Below are positions 55,626-64,000 of a stretch of DNA of 64,000 nucleotides, in pieces. The notes beneath the pieces are model-generated. The model saw only the letters and a program-made list of their open reading frames with translations, made no database searches and was not told the DNA's origin. Position 1 is the stretch's first letter, and each line of letters opens with the position of its first letter. Position numbers and translations under genes: made by a program. The DNA is from Marinobacterium ramblicola (GTDB taxonomy: Bacteria > Pseudomonadota > Gammaproteobacteria > Pseudomonadales > Balneatricaceae). The stretch lies in NCBI RefSeq assembly GCF_019084545.1, contig NZ_JAHREP010000001.1, forward strand, positions 124,001 through 188,000. Reading direction: 5' to 3'.

Positions 55626-57149
55626 ATGTGCGGTATCGTCGGCATCGTTGCCAAAACCTACGTCAACCAGACCATCTTCGATGCGCTGACGGTGCTGCAG
55701 CACCGCGGCCAGGATGCGGCCGGTATGGTGACCTGCGAGGGTAACCGATTCTTTCTGCGTAAGGATAACGGCCTGGTCAATGAGGTGTTCCGCACCCGGC
55801 ATATGAAGCGCCTGGAGGGGAATATGGGGATAGGGCATGTGCGTTACCCCACCGCGGGTAGCTCCAGCTCTGCCGAGGCTCAGCCGTTTTACGTCAACTC
55901 GCCGTACGGTATTGCGTTGGCGCATAACGGTAACCTGACCAATACCGAGCAGCTGGCCGACGAGATCTTCCGCTCCGACCTGCGTCATATCAACACTACA
56001 TCGGACTCGGAAGTACTGCTCAACATCTTTGCACATGAGCTGCAGGCGCTTGGCAAGCTGCGTCCGTCCGCCGAGGATATCTTTAAGGCGGTCAAGCGCG
56101 TACATGAACGCTGCCAGGGCGGTTATGCCGTCGTCGCCATCATTACCGGTTACGGTATTGTGGCGTTCCGTGATCCCTGCGGTATCCGTCCGCTGGTGTA
56201 CGGCAAGCGTGAAACCGAGGCCGGTATCGAATACATGGTGGCATCGGAAAGCGTAGCGCTGGATACCTCGGGCTTTGTTCTTGAGCGTGACCTGGAGCCG
56301 GGTGAGGCGATCTTTATCGATACTCATGGCCAGGTGTTCACGCAGACGTGTGCCGAAAATACCAAACTGGCGCCCTGTCTGTTCGAATACGTCTATCTGG
56401 CTCGACCCGATTCGATCATCGATGGTATCTCCGTGCATGAAGCGCGTATGGAGATGGGGGTCAAGCTGGCTGAAAAAGTTAAGCGGGTGATGCCGGATCA
56501 CGATATCGACGTGATCATCCCGATTCCCGATACCAGCCGTACCGCCGCACTGGAGATGGCAAACAGCCTGGGGGTCAAGTTCCGCGAAGGCTTTATCAAG
56601 AACCGCTACATCGGTCGAACCTTCATCATGCCAGGGCAGACTCAGCGCAAGAAGTCGGTGCGTCAGAAGCTCAATCCGATCCTGGCCGAGTTCAAGGACA
56701 AGGTGGTGATGCTGGTTGACGACTCGATCGTGCGCGGCACCACGTCCAAGCAGATCGTGCAGATGGCCCGTGAGGCGGGTGCACGCAAGGTCTATTTCGC
56801 CTCGGCAGCCCCTGAGGTGCGCTACCCCAACGTGTACGGCATCGATATGCCGGCGGCCAGCGAACTGGTTGCCCATGGCCGTACCGCGGAAGAGATCGGT
56901 AAGTACATCGGCTGCGACTGGATGCTGTACCAGGATCTGGACGATCTGAAAGCGTCCGTGTCCAAATACAACCCGCATATCACCGAGTTCGATACCTGTG
57001 TATTTGACGGTCTCTATGTGACCGGGACGGTGTCGCCGAGTTACCTGCGCCGCCTTGAGGAGCGCCGTAACGACGGGGCCAAAGCTGCAGGTGATGGCGG
57101 CCATGCCGGTGATAATGAATCGGCCGACCTGCTAAGCCGCATCGAGTGA
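55626..57149 (+). CDS. purF: Amidophosphoribosyltransferase
   Basis: First committed step of purine synthesis: makes phosphoribosylamine from PRPP and glutamine. 507 residues, near the E. coli length. Catalytic Cys2 follows the initiator Met (MCGIVGIVA). The glutaminase half has [11 protein letters not shown] and GHVRYPTAG; the PRPP loop is [29 protein letters not shown] is upstream of the ATG. The next gene here is thpR on the other strand. Confidence 0.97.
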   Translation: MCGIVGIVAKTYVNQTIFDALTVLQHRGQDAAGMVTCEGNRFFLRKDNGLVNEVFRTRHMKRLEGNMGIGHVRYPTAGSSSSAEAQPFYVNSPYGIALAHNGNLTNTEQLADEIFRSDLRHINTTSDSEVLLNIFAHELQALGKLRPSAEDIFKAVKRVHERCQGGYAVVAIITGYGIVAFRDPCGIRPLVYGKRETEAGIEYMVASESVALDTSGFVLERDLEPGEAIFIDTHGQVFTQTCAENTKLAPCLFEYVYLARPDSIIDGISVHEARMEMGVKLAEKVKRVMPDHDIDVIIPIPDTSRTAALEMANSLGVKFREGFIKNRYIGRTFIMPGQTQRKKSVRQKLNPILAEFKDKVVMLVDDSIVRGTTSKQIVQMAREAGARKVYFASAAPEVRYPNVYGIDMPAASELVAHGRTAEEIGKYIGCDWMLYQDLDDLKASVSKYNPHITEFDTCVFDGLYVTGTVSPSYLRRLEERRNDGAKAAGDGGHAGDNESADLLSRIE

Positions 57150-57181
57150 CGCCGGCATACGACTGCGGCTGTGTAAAACGT

Positions 57182-57730
57182 TCAGGGAAGCGGGTTATAG
57201 AGCCGCAGCGTCTGGTGTATAGGGGCGCTGTCGTTGCTGAGAATGCTGTTTTTCAGCACGAACTGATCCACTCGCATCGACATCGGCTCCGGTACCAGTT
57301 CGTTATCCAGTTGGGCAATCAGATGCTCCGTGAGCGGCGCTCGGCTGTAGGCGACGGTGATATGGGGTCGATAGGGTCGCGAGTCGACCTTTATCGCCAG
57401 GGTTTCCAGAGTCGTCCGTATCGCCTGGTGAAGTTGATCCAGATCCTGGTTCGGCTCGCATCCAAGCCATAGCGTGCGCTGGCTAAATACTCCTAGCCGG
57501 CTCAGTTCCAGTTCGAACGGGCGGAAGCGGATGCGATTCAGGGCTTCGTCGAGCCTCTGCATTCGGGGCTCGTCCAGGGAGCCGATGAACGCCAAGGTCA
57601 GGTGCAGCCGCTCCGGCGCAATCCAGCGTAGATCGCGCAGATCGGGGCGGCGCAAGGCGATACGCTCTTGCAGCATCTCGTTCAACTCGACAGCGATAAA
57701 CAGCCTGTTCGTTTTCCTGTTTTCACCCAT
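57182..57730 (-). CDS. thpR: RNA 2',3'-cyclic phosphodiesterase ThpR (LigT)
   Basis: A 2H phosphoesterase of 182 residues that opens 2',3'-cyclic phosphates and can reversibly join 2',5' RNA ends. Its two catalytic motifs are HLTLAFIG (about 40) and HITVAYSR (about 125), each with the HxTx form. [18 protein letters not shown] is the start. It converges on purF and is divergent from dusC with 39 bases between the start codons. The biological role of this family is not settled. Confidence 0.9.
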   Translation of the reverse strand: MGENRKTNRLFIAVELNEMLQERIALRRPDLRDLRWIAPERLHLTLAFIGSLDEPRMQRLDEALNRIRFRPFELELSRLGVFSQRTLWLGCEPNQDLDQLHQAIRTTLETLAIKVDSRPYRPHITVAYSRAPLTEHLIAQLDNELVPEPMSMRVDQFVLKNSILSNDSAPIHQTLRLYNPLP

Positions 57731-57769
57731 ACAATGCAGCCTAGTACTGTTTTACTCAGGGTAAAGCCC

Positions 57770-58783
57770 ATGCGAATCATTCTGGCCCCGATGGAGGGTG
57801 TCGTCGACTATACGCTGCGTGATTTACTCACCGAGGTGGGCGGTGTGGACCAGTGCGTCACCGAGTTTATCCGTGTCTCCGACCGCCTGTTGCCGCGCAC
57901 CGTATTTCACCGTCTGGCGCCTGAACTCAATCAGCAGGGCTATACCCGGTCGGGTACCCTGGTTTTGCTTCAACTGCTGGGCAGCGACCCACAAGTGGTT
58001 GCCGAGAATGCGGCGTTGGCGGTCGAACTGGGAGCGCCTGGAATCGATCTGAATTTTGGTTGTCCTGCAAAAACCGTAAACAAGAGTCGTGGCGGTGCGG
58101 TCCTGCTGGATGAGCCTGAGTTGGTTGGCGAGATAGTCTCCGCCGTGCGCCGGGCGGTGCCGTCTCGGATCCCGGTGAGTGCGAAGATGCGTCTGGGCTA
58201 CCGGGACAAATCAAGAGCCCTGGAGAACGCCTGGGCGATAGAATCGGCCGGTGCACAGTCTCTCGTTGTGCATGCCCGTACCAAGGAGGAGGGCTACAAG
58301 CCGCCTGCCCACTGGGAGTGGATTGCACGTATCCGTGAGGCGGTGAAATTGCCGGTGATCGCCAATGGCGAGGTGTGGGCCCTTGAAGATTACCGCCGTT
58401 GTCGCGAAATCAGCGGTTGTGATGATGTGATGATCGGGCGCGGTCTGGTGGCTAATCCTTTCCTGGCGAGAGCGATAAAGGGCGAAACGCTCGGGCCGGA
58501 AGCGGCTTGGGCCGAGGTGTTGCTGTTGCTTGAACGCTTTCATCGCCAGGTGATGCAGGATCTGTCGCCCCGCCACGTCCATGGGCGGTTAAAGCAGTGG
58601 TTGCAGATGCTGGGTTGGCACTTCCCGCAGGCGAAGGAGCTGTTCCCACTGCTGCGCACAGAGAGGGAGCCTGAGCGGTTGCTGGAGCTGCTGTCCCAGG
58701 CTCGCCTGCAGTATCGTCTAGATATGCCCGCCGCTGATGCTAACTGGGATCCTGTGAGCGCTGCCGAGGCTCTATCAGCCTGA
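57770..58783 (+). CDS. dusC: tRNA-dihydrouridine(16) synthase DusC
   Basis: A flavin enzyme that reduces U16 in the D-loop of tRNA. 337 residues. The FMN barrel starts [18 protein letters not shown]; the catalytic Cys is in [37 protein letters not shown] and ANGEVW follow. The APMEGV start and KPPAHWE fit DusC rather than DusA or DusB. The ATG at 57770 starts at the family N-terminus; further upstream frame is not coding. Its 3' end overlaps the radical SAM gene by 44 bases. Confidence 0.92.
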   Translation: MRIILAPMEGVVDYTLRDLLTEVGGVDQCVTEFIRVSDRLLPRTVFHRLAPELNQQGYTRSGTLVLLQLLGSDPQVVAENAALAVELGAPGIDLNFGCPAKTVNKSRGGAVLLDEPELVGEIVSAVRRAVPSRIPVSAKMRLGYRDKSRALENAWAIESAGAQSLVVHARTKEEGYKPPAHWEWIARIREAVKLPVIANGEVWALEDYRRCREISGCDDVMIGRGLVANPFLARAIKGETLGPEAAWAEVLLLLERFHRQVMQDLSPRHVHGRLKQWLQMLGWHFPQAKELFPLLRTEREPERLLELLSQARLQYRLDMPAADANWDPVSAAEALSA

Positions 58784-59858
58784 TCGGCTGCCGCCGAGCG
58801 CCCCAGTCGCCGGGCTGGGATTCGAACACGCCTGGAATGGACTCGCCGCAGCTCGCGCAGCATCCCTGTGCATCCAGCCCCCATCTTCCCAATCTGTACC
58901 AGTCACGTTCGATCAGCAGGGTCCCGCAACCCGGGCACCAGGTTGAGCCTCCATCGGTGTCGTGCACATTGCCGGTGTAAACGAACAGCAGTCCCTCGTC
59001 GCGCGCAATGCGTCGCGCCCGGGTGAGTGTGGCCGGAGGTGTGGGTGGCTTGTCCAGCATCTTCCAGTCCGGATGGAAAGCGCTGAAGTGCAGAGGGGTT
59101 TTGGGGCCGAGATGGTCATGGATCCAGCGCGACATCTCTCGGATCTCCTGATCGGAGTCGTTCTCTTCCGGTATCAGCAGGGTGGTTAGTTCGAACCAGA
59201 CATCGGTCTCGTTACGCAGGTACTCCAGGGTTTCGAGCACTGTCGCGAGGTGCCCGCCGCAGATGCGGTGATAAAAACGTTCGGTAAAGGCTTTGAGGTC
59301 GATATTGGCGGCATCCATGTGGCGGTAAAACTCGCTACGTGGCCCGGGGCAGACGTAACCGGCGGATACGGCAACGCTCTTGATCCCCTGTTCACGGGCG
59401 GCGATGGCGCAGTCGATGGCGTACTCGTGAAAAATCACCGGGTCGTTGTAGGTGAAGGCGATGCTGCGACAGCCGTATCGCTTCGCGGAGAGGGCGATCA
59501 TCTCCGGAGTTGCGCGCTGCGTAAGGGTATCCATCTCCCTTGATTTGCTCATGTCCCAATTCTGGCAAAATCGGCAGGCCAGGTTGCAGCCCGCGGTACC
59601 AAATGAAAGTACCGGTGTGCCCGGAAGGAAGTGGTTCAGTGGTTTTTTCTCGATCGGATCGATACAGAAGCCGCTGGAGCGACCGTAGCTGTACAGCCGG
59701 ACCTCGCCATTTTCTGCGCCGCGGACGAAACACAGTCCACGCTGGCCATCACTGATATGACAGTAGCGCGGACAGATATCGCATTGAATCTTGTTGTCGG
59801 AGATTCGATGCCACCAGCGCGTCGGTACGCTGTCGCTCTCCAGTTGTTGATCGCTCAT
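58740..59858 (-). CDS. amrS: AmmeMemoRadiSam system radical SAM enzyme
   Basis: A radical SAM protein of 372 residues. The SAM cluster motif is Cys91-x3-Cys95-x2-Cys98 ([12 protein letters not shown]). Before it is a Cys group at 26-43 (CDICPRYC) and after it a C-terminal zinc ribbon, CPGCG and CCASCGES. The combination is that of the enzyme encoded with MEMO- and AMMECR1-like genes; its substrate is unknown. It is divergent from the MEMO gene (64-base gap) and its 3' end overlaps dusC, which is convergent. Confidence 0.92.
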   Translation of the reverse strand: MSDQQLESDSVPTRWWHRISDNKIQCDICPRYCHISDGQRGLCFVRGAENGEVRLYSYGRSSGFCIDPIEKKPLNHFLPGTPVLSFGTAGCNLACRFCQNWDMSKSREMDTLTQRATPEMIALSAKRYGCRSIAFTYNDPVIFHEYAIDCAIAAREQGIKSVAVSAGYVCPGPRSEFYRHMDAANIDLKAFTERFYHRICGGHLATVLETLEYLRNETDVWFELTTLLIPEENDSDQEIREMSRWIHDHLGPKTPLHFSAFHPDWKMLDKPPTPPATLTRARRIARDEGLLFVYTGNVHDTDGGSTWCPGCGTLLIERDWYRLGRWGLDAQGCCASCGESIPGVFESQPGDWGARRQPIRLIEPRQRSQDPS

Positions 59859-59922
59859 GCCGTACTCCGTTGGCCCGCTTACTGACTATAATTTTAGATC
59901 AGTAACCGGTGTGGAGTGTTAT

Positions 59923-60723
59923 ATGAGCCGTATTCGTCCAGCCGCTGTTGCGGGGTTGTTCTATCCGGGGCAGGCGGAGGCTTTGCGCCGAATGGTGTTG
60001 CAACTGCTAACCGATAATCCGGTATCCGGAGAGCTGCCGGATAACGCCCGGGCGTTGATAGTGCCTCATGCCGGCCTGGTCTATTCGGGGCCCATCGCCG
60101 CGCGGGCATACAATCTGTTGAAGGCGTGCTTAGCCAAAGGTCACCGTTGGCGAAGAGTCTTAATGCTTGGTCCTAACCATCGGGTGCCGCTGCACGGCAT
60201 CGCCGCGCCCGATGCGGAAATATTCGAGATGCCTAATGGTTCGGTGTCGATCGATACCCGGGCGTTGGCCGAGTTGGAACGGCGGTTCGATATCCAGATC
60301 CGTCCGGATGTGCACCAGTATGAACACTGCCTCGAGGTTCAACTGCCGTTCCTGCAGGAGCTGTTGCCCGGCGTAAAGCTGATTCCCCTGGTGGTGGGCC
60401 AGGTGTCGGCGGAGGCGGTCGCCGATCTGGTGGATTGGGCCTGGGCGCAGTCGGATACCCTTGTACTGGTCAGTAGCGACTTGAGCCACTATCACAGCTA
60501 TGCAGAGGCGCGGTTGATCGATGGGGAGACAGATGACGAATTACAGACGCTTCGAGCCGATATTCGGCCGGATCAGGCTTGTGGTGCCTATGCGTTGAAT
60601 GGCTTGATGCTGGCGGCAAGGCGCAAGGGGTTGAAAGTCGAGAGATTGGATCTTCGTAATTCTGGCGATACCGCCGGAGGTCAGGATCAGGTGGTGGGAT
60701 ATGGCAGCTACGTCCTTTACTGA
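59923..60723 (+). CDS. amrB: AmmeMemoRadiSam system protein B (MEMO family)
   Basis: A dioxygenase-fold (MEMO1/LigB-like) protein of 266 residues. Putative metal-site histidines lie in His49 (VPHAGLVYSGP), LGPNHRVPLHG and SSDLSHYHSY. Human MEMO1 is a related metal-binding protein; the bacterial role is unknown. The ATG at 59923 has GGAG eight bases upstream and matches the family start; an upstream ATG at 59857 adds an unlikely extension. The last 23 bases overlap the AMMECR1-like gene. Confidence 0.93.
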   Translation: MSRIRPAAVAGLFYPGQAEALRRMVLQLLTDNPVSGELPDNARALIVPHAGLVYSGPIAARAYNLLKACLAKGHRWRRVLMLGPNHRVPLHGIAAPDAEIFEMPNGSVSIDTRALAELERRFDIQIRPDVHQYEHCLEVQLPFLQELLPGVKLIPLVVGQVSAEAVADLVDWAWAQSDTLVLVSSDLSHYHSYAEARLIDGETDDELQTLRADIRPDQACGAYALNGLMLAARRKGLKVERLDLRNSGDTAGGQDQVVGYGSYVLY

Positions 60724-61273
60724 GGATCAACTGAGACAGATGCTGGCGTTGTCGCGGGAGAGCCTGCTCAGCGCATTTGAATTATGCGATAAACCGCAGG
60801 TGCCCGGGTGGCTGGAAGCGCCGGGTTCCTGTTTTGTTACATTGACCAGCCACGGCAGGCTGCGAGGTTGTATCGGTACGCTGGAACCGGTTCGCTCCCT
60901 GGGGCGCGACTTGATCGAAAACGCACGGAATGCGGCCTTTTCTGATCCACGTTTTTCACCGCTGGAGCGCAATGAATTGGGCGACATCGAGTTGGAGGTG
61001 TCGGTACTGACCCCTGCGCTTCAGATCAATGTCGATACCGAGGCTGAGCTGCTTGCAGAGCTCAGGCCGGGGGTGGATGGCGTGATCGTCGAAGAGGAGG
61101 GGTGTCGCGCGACCTTTCTGCCGACGGTATGGGAACAGTTGCCGGAGCCGCAGGAGTTTATTGCGGCGCTGAGAAGCAAGGCGGGATTGTCACCCTTCGC
61201 CTGGTCTGACCGGATGCGTTGGTATCGATATGAAACGCAGCACGCCAAAGGCCGGCTGCTGGTAAATGAGTAA
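60701..61273 (+). CDS. amrA: AmmeMemoRadiSam system protein A (AMMECR1 domain)
   Basis: An AMMECR1-family protein of 190 residues. The invariant block is LRGCIGTLEPVRSLGRDL (motif LRGCIG), followed by AAFSDPRFSPL and ELEVSVLTP. No enzyme activity is established for the family in bacteria; the human homologue AMMECR1 is a disease gene of unknown mechanism. It overlaps the MEMO-like gene by 23 bases, implying linked translation. A terminator follows. Confidence 0.93.
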   Translation: MAATSFTEDQLRQMLALSRESLLSAFELCDKPQVPGWLEAPGSCFVTLTSHGRLRGCIGTLEPVRSLGRDLIENARNAAFSDPRFSPLERNELGDIELEVSVLTPALQINVDTEAELLAELRPGVDGVIVEEEGCRATFLPTVWEQLPEPQEFIAALRSKAGLSPFAWSDRMRWYRYETQHAKGRLLVNE

Positions 61274-61296
61274 CGGCTGCCGGTGGCAGCCGTTTC
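61272..61296 (+). terminator. Terminator after the AMMECR1-like gene
   Basis: AACGGCTGCC and GGCAGCCGTT form a perfect ten-base stem with a three-base loop, followed by TCG; T-rich end of the stem gives TTT. It overlaps the stop codon and lies between convergent genes, amrA and ibpA. Confidence 0.75.
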
Positions 61297-61312
61297 GTGA
61301 TAGCCCTCGCGT

Positions 61313-61732
61313 TTATTCGATCTCGATGCGTCGGCTCTTCATCGCTTCCGGTATCTCACGTACCAGATCCACATGCAGCAGTCCGTGTTCCAGTGATGCC
61401 TTGATCACGCGGACATGGTCGGCAAGCTGGAACCTGCGCTCAAAATTGCGCGCGGCAATGCCTTGGTAGAGATATTTGTGCTCCTGCTCATCGGTCTCTT
61501 TGCGCCCGGTGATGGTCAGGTTACCGTTTTCGGTCTGGATGTCGATTTCGCTGTTGTTGAAGCCGGCAACCGCCATGGTGATGCGGTACTCGTTCTCGCC
61601 CAGCAGTTCGATGTTGTAGGGCGGGTAGCTGGGTTGCTGTTCGTTGCTGCGGTTGGCGGCGTCAAGCATGGAAGCCAGACGGTCAAAACCGATAGCGGAA
61701 CGGTAGAGCGGAGACAGGTCGAAATTACGCAT
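61313..61732 (-). CDS. ibpA: Small heat shock protein IbpA
   Basis: An Hsp20 holdase of 139 residues that binds unfolding proteins. It matches E. coli IbpA closely (MRNFDLSPLYRSAIGFDRL start; YLYQGIAARNFERRFQLAD; VIPEA-type end here REIPEAMKSRRIEIE). The alpha-crystallin domain is at about 35-125. The ATG at 61732 has GAGG eight bases upstream, and that site is paired in a leader hairpin. A sigma-32 promoter and a ROSE-type thermometer precede it, so expression should rise on heat shock. Confidence 0.95.
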   Translation of the reverse strand: MRNFDLSPLYRSAIGFDRLASMLDAANRSNEQQPSYPPYNIELLGENEYRITMAVAGFNNSEIDIQTENGNLTITGRKETDEQEHKYLYQGIAARNFERRFQLADHVRVIKASLEHGLLHVDLVREIPEAMKSRRIEIE

Positions 61733-61823
61733 TGGCATATCCTCATTGAGCAATATGGAAGTATCTGCCAGCCCATCGGGGCCTGGCTTGGGCGCCGGCC
61801 TCTTGATGAGCGTCGGCGCCTAA
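61733..61823 (-). promoter_or_regulatory. ROSE-type RNA thermometer in the ibpA leader
   Basis: The leader between the promoter and the ATG has three hairpins, read on the minus strand. The first pairs GGCGCCG with CGGCGCC; the second pairs GCCAG/CTGGC around GGCCCCGATGGG; the third, at 61736-61757, pairs CATA with TATG and UUGCU with AGGA around the loop CAAUG. In UUGCU/AGGA the G has no partner, exactly the ROSE signature (U-U/C-G-C-U facing the ribosome-binding site). The hairpin buries the Shine-Dalgarno GAGGA and should melt on heating. Read from the sequence; not folded by software. Confidence 0.8.
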
Positions 61824-61829
61824 TTGCTT

Positions 61830-61858
61830 AGATAGGGACAGCCAAACTGGATTTCAAG
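61830..61858 (-). promoter_or_regulatory. Sigma-32 (RpoH) type promoter of ibpA
   Basis: On the minus strand, CTTGAAA (61852-61858) and CCCTATCT (61830-61837) are separated by 14 bases, matching the RpoH consensus CTTGAAA-N13-14-CCCCATNT in all but one base of the -10. It begins nine bases after the stop of the DUF2185-like gene and drives ibpA. Confidence 0.75.
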
Positions 61859-61866
61859 GGATAAAT

Positions 61867-62289
61867 TTAACTGCCTTCACGGGGCGACTTGAACCTATCC
61901 ACGTCGTTGGTAATTTCGACCTCAACCCGGGGAGCCGGAATTCGGAAATCGTATACACGCTCCCAACCATCGGACTCAGGGGTGCGCTCCCAGACGGTGC
62001 CGGCGTTGTAGCTGACCAGATCGGTCAGGGATGGATCGAGTTGAACCATGCGCTCGATAGTCATCGGCAGCAGATTGATCTGCTCATTGTCGAGAAACTC
62101 GTCGGTCTCATAGCCGGTATACATGCGCCAGCCGGTGTCGTTTAGATGCTCGGGAACGGTTTTGTACATGAAGCGTACCGGCAGCTTTTCGTCGAATACA
62201 AGACGGGATACCAGGGCCAAAAAGCCGTTCTTGGTCTGGTTGGTTTCATCGTCTGTGTTGAGTGGCTGGTCGGCGTCGGGTTTGCGCAT
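61867..62289 (-). CDS. DUF2185-like protein
   Basis: A soluble protein of 140 residues. The conserved middle is GWRMYTGYETDEFLDNEQINLLPM (given as GWRMYTGYETDEFLDN), the DUF2185/immunity-protein-33 type pattern, with a preceding RLVFDEKLPVRFMYK. Some such proteins are listed as immunity proteins of toxin systems, but no toxin is nearby. It ends just before the ibpA promoter; co-regulation is possible by read-through. Confidence 0.7.
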   Translation of the reverse strand: MRKPDADQPLNTDDETNQTKNGFLALVSRLVFDEKLPVRFMYKTVPEHLNDTGWRMYTGYETDEFLDNEQINLLPMTIERMVQLDPSLTDLVSYNAGTVWERTPESDGWERVYDFRIPAPRVEVEITNDVDRFKSPREGS

Positions 62290-62419
62290 CTAGGGGCTCC
62301 TCATCTGGCTATTTGGCTGCGGTGTCCATTGTACCTTTAATCCGTTGGGCATCGAAGGCGGGGCGCCGCTCCTGCGCATCCCTGCGCCCGCGGTATAAGG
62401 TACGTCCTGTACATAATGA

Positions 62420-62447
62420 AAAAGCCCCGGACGATGCCGGGGCTTTT
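62420..62447 (-). terminator. Terminator after acnB
   Basis: AAAAGCCCCGG and CCGGGGCTTTT form an 11-base perfect stem with loop of six bases; on the minus strand it is followed by TTTTT. It lies 33 bases after the acnB stop. Confidence 0.85.
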
Positions 62448-62479
62448 CGGTCAAGCCGCGTATTGGAGCGGCTTCAATC

Positions 62480-64000
62480 TCAGGCTTCTACGGTCGGGAT
62501 CACGCTGGACGCTTTCGCGACGTAGTTGTCGATCTGATCGAAGTTCAGGTAGCGATAGACTTCGCCGGCCATGCTGTCGATCTTGCTCGCGTAAGCCATG
62601 TACTCTTCCGGAGTCGGTAGTTTGCCCTCCAGTGCCGCAACCGCCGCCAGCTCAGCGGACGCCAGGTAGACGTTGGCGCCGTCGCCCAGACGGTTCGGGA
62701 AGTTGCGGGTAGAGGTGGATACAACGGTCGACTTGGCAGCCACGCGCGCCTGGTTACCCATGCACAGCGAGCAACCCGGCATCTCCATGCGGGCACCGGC
62801 CTTGCCGAAGATGCTGTAGTAGCCTTCGTCGGACAGCTGGGCCTGGTCCATCTTGGTCGGCGGCGCGATCCACATGCGGGTCGGGATCGTCTGGCCGGAG
62901 GCTTCCAGCAGTTTGCCGGCAGCACGGAAGTGACCGATGTTGGTCATGCAGGAGCCGATGAACACTTCGTCGATCTTGTCGCCGGCCACGTCGGACAGCA
63001 GGCGGGCGTCATCCGGATCGTTCGGCGCGCACAGGATCGGCTCCTTGATCTCGGACATGTCGATCTCGATCACTTCGGCGTACTCGGCATCCGCGTCGGC
63101 GCGCATCAGGCTCGGGTTGGCCAGCCACTCCTCCATGCCCTTGATACGACGCTCGATGGTGCGAACGTCGCCATAGCCTTCCGCGATCATCCACTTCAGC
63201 ATGACGATGTTGGAACGCAGGTACTCGGCCACGGAATCCTCGGACAGGGTGATGGTACAACCTGCAGCGGAGCGCTCGGCAGAGGCATCTGACAGTTCGA
63301 ACGCCTGCTCGACGGTCAGCTCTTCCAGGCCTTCGATCTCCAGTACGCGGCCGGAGAAGGCGTTCTTCTTGCCCGCTTTCTCTACGGTCAGCAGACCCTG
63401 CTTGATCGCGTAGTAGGGGATGGCGTGTACCAGGTCACGCAGGGTGATGCCCGGGTTGCGCTTGCCCTTGAAGCGAACCAGTACAGATTCCGGCATGTCC
63501 AGCGGCATAACGCCAGTAGCAGCGGCGAAGGCGACCAGGCCGGAACCGGCCGGAAAGGAGATGCCCAGCGGGAAACGGGTGTGGGAGTCACCACCGGTAC
63601 CCACGGTATCGGGCAGCAGCATGCGGTTCAGCCAGGAGTGGATGACACCGTCGCCCGGGCGCAGGGAAACACCGCCGCGGTTCATGATGAAGTCCGGCAG
63701 AGTGTGGTGGGTGGTCACGTCGACCGGTTTCGGATAAGCCGCGGTGTGGCAGAAGGACTGCATCACCAGGTCGGCGGAGAAGCCCAGGCACGCCAGATCC
63801 TTCAACTCGTCGCGGGTCATCGGACCGGTGGTGTCCTGAGAGCCGACAGTGGTCATCTTCGGCTCGCAGTACATGCCCGGACGTACGCCCGCCAGGCCGC
63901 AGGCCTTGCCGACCATCTTCTGCGCCAGGGTGTAACCCTTGCCGGTGTCGGCCGGCTGATCCGGCTTGCGGAACAGGTCGGAGTGGCCAAGGCCCAGGGC
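62480..64000 (-). CDS. acnB: Aconitate hydratase B, C-terminal part
   Basis: The TCA-cycle enzyme that interconverts citrate and isocitrate. About 507 residues of the C-terminal part are present; the gene runs off the right edge of the window, so its start and N-terminal HEAT-like domain are not visible. The iron-sulfur ligands are the Cys in GSCMTNIG and the two in [10 protein letters not shown]. Other blocks are [27 protein letters not shown] and [19 protein letters not shown], all typical of AcnB, not AcnA. A terminator follows its stop. Confidence 0.97.
   Translation of the reverse strand, partial: ALGLGHSDLFRKPDQPADTGKGYTLAQKMVGKACGLAGVRPGMYCEPKMTTVGSQDTTGPMTRDELKDLACLGFSADLVMQSFCHTAAYPKPVDVTTHHTLPDFIMNRGGVSLRPGDGVIHSWLNRMLLPDTVGTGGDSHTRFPLGISFPAGSGLVAFAAATGVMPLDMPESVLVRFKGKRNPGITLRDLVHAIPYYAIKQGLLTVEKAGKKNAFSGRVLEIEGLEELTVEQAFELSDASAERSAAGCTITLSEDSVAEYLRSNIVMLKWMIAEGYGDVRTIERRIKGMEEWLANPSLMRADADAEYAEVIEIDMSEIKEPILCAPNDPDDARLLSDVAGDKIDEVFIGSCMTNIGHFRAAGKLLEASGQTIPTRMWIAPPTKMDQAQLSDEGYYSIFGKAGARMEMPGCSLCMGNQARVAAKSTVVSTSTRNFPNRLGDGANVYLASAELAAVAALEGKLPTPEEYMAYASKIDSMAGEVYRYLNFDQIDNYVAKASSVIPTVEA

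Overview
The window is 64 kb of densely packed, GC-rich chromosome from a gammaproteobacterium. Gene order is of the Pseudomonadales/Oceanospirillales kind: lexA-sulA followed by a DUF6586-like gene, topA and a DUF1653 gene; lysR/leuC-leuD-leuB-asd-usg-fimV; truA-trpF-accD-folC-SPOR protein-cvpA-purF. The class III polyhydroxyalkanoate (PHA) synthase PhaEC, AcnB, IbpA and an AmmeMemoRadiSam set point to an aquatic or marine, PHA-storing relative (for example Marinobacterium-like). That placement is inferred from gene content and remembered synteny, not from a search. I see no tRNA, rRNA, CRISPR array, insertion sequence, prophage or integrase. The longest gap between genes is about 190 bases, so no gene-free stretch exceeds 300 bases.

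Layout. 0-5.5 kb: the end of trxC, then on the minus strand the LapG protease and LapD c-di-GMP receptor, a DUF3080-type lipoprotein and a MATE transporter. 5.5-9.6 kb (minus): a class I PHA synthase, then a PAS protein paired with a chemoreceptor that ends in a CZB zinc domain. 9.6-15.9 kb: a glutaredoxin-like protein, the Slt lytic transglycosylase, Uup, a universal stress protein and small conserved genes. 16-24.5 kb: topA, sulA, lexA, dinG (SOS block) and a DEAD-box helicase. 24.5-31.7 kb: gpsA, sixA, an O-antigen ligase-like membrane protein, a three-gene hydrolase/DUF4892/patatin operon, folE and an Smr protein. 31.7-36.3 kb: prmB, aroC, speD-speE and an MFS transporter. 36.4-39.2 kb: a DUF6489-like gene and phaR facing the phaE-phaC pair. 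39.3-47.5 kb: two LysR regulators, a GST, leuCDB, asd and a degenerate asd paralogue. 47.6-57.1 kb: fimV through purF. 57.2-61.3 kb: thpR, dusC and the AmmeMemoRadiSam genes. 61.3-64 kb: ibpA, a DUF2185-like gene and the C-terminal part of acnB, cut by the window edge.

How the genes work together. Two unrelated PHA polymerases sit 30 kb apart, one of them beside the PhaR regulator. LapG and LapD form a c-di-GMP-controlled switch for cell-surface adhesin release. LexA has two adjacent half-conserved operators in the gap it shares with dinG, and sulA lies directly behind lexA. LeuCDB, Asd, AroC and TrpF serve amino acid synthesis, SpeD and SpeE make spermidine, and FolE and FolC serve folate/pterin metabolism.

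The most informative non-coding signal is upstream of ibpA: a sigma-32 type promoter followed by a leader whose last hairpin has the arrangement of a ROSE RNA thermometer. The least understood gene system is AmmeMemoRadiSam (radical SAM enzyme + MEMO-like + AMMECR1-like). I found no clearly new multi-gene system; the best leads to new biology are that set, the DUF6489/PhaR pair, the split PAS/CZB receptor and the hydrolase/DUF4892/patatin operon.
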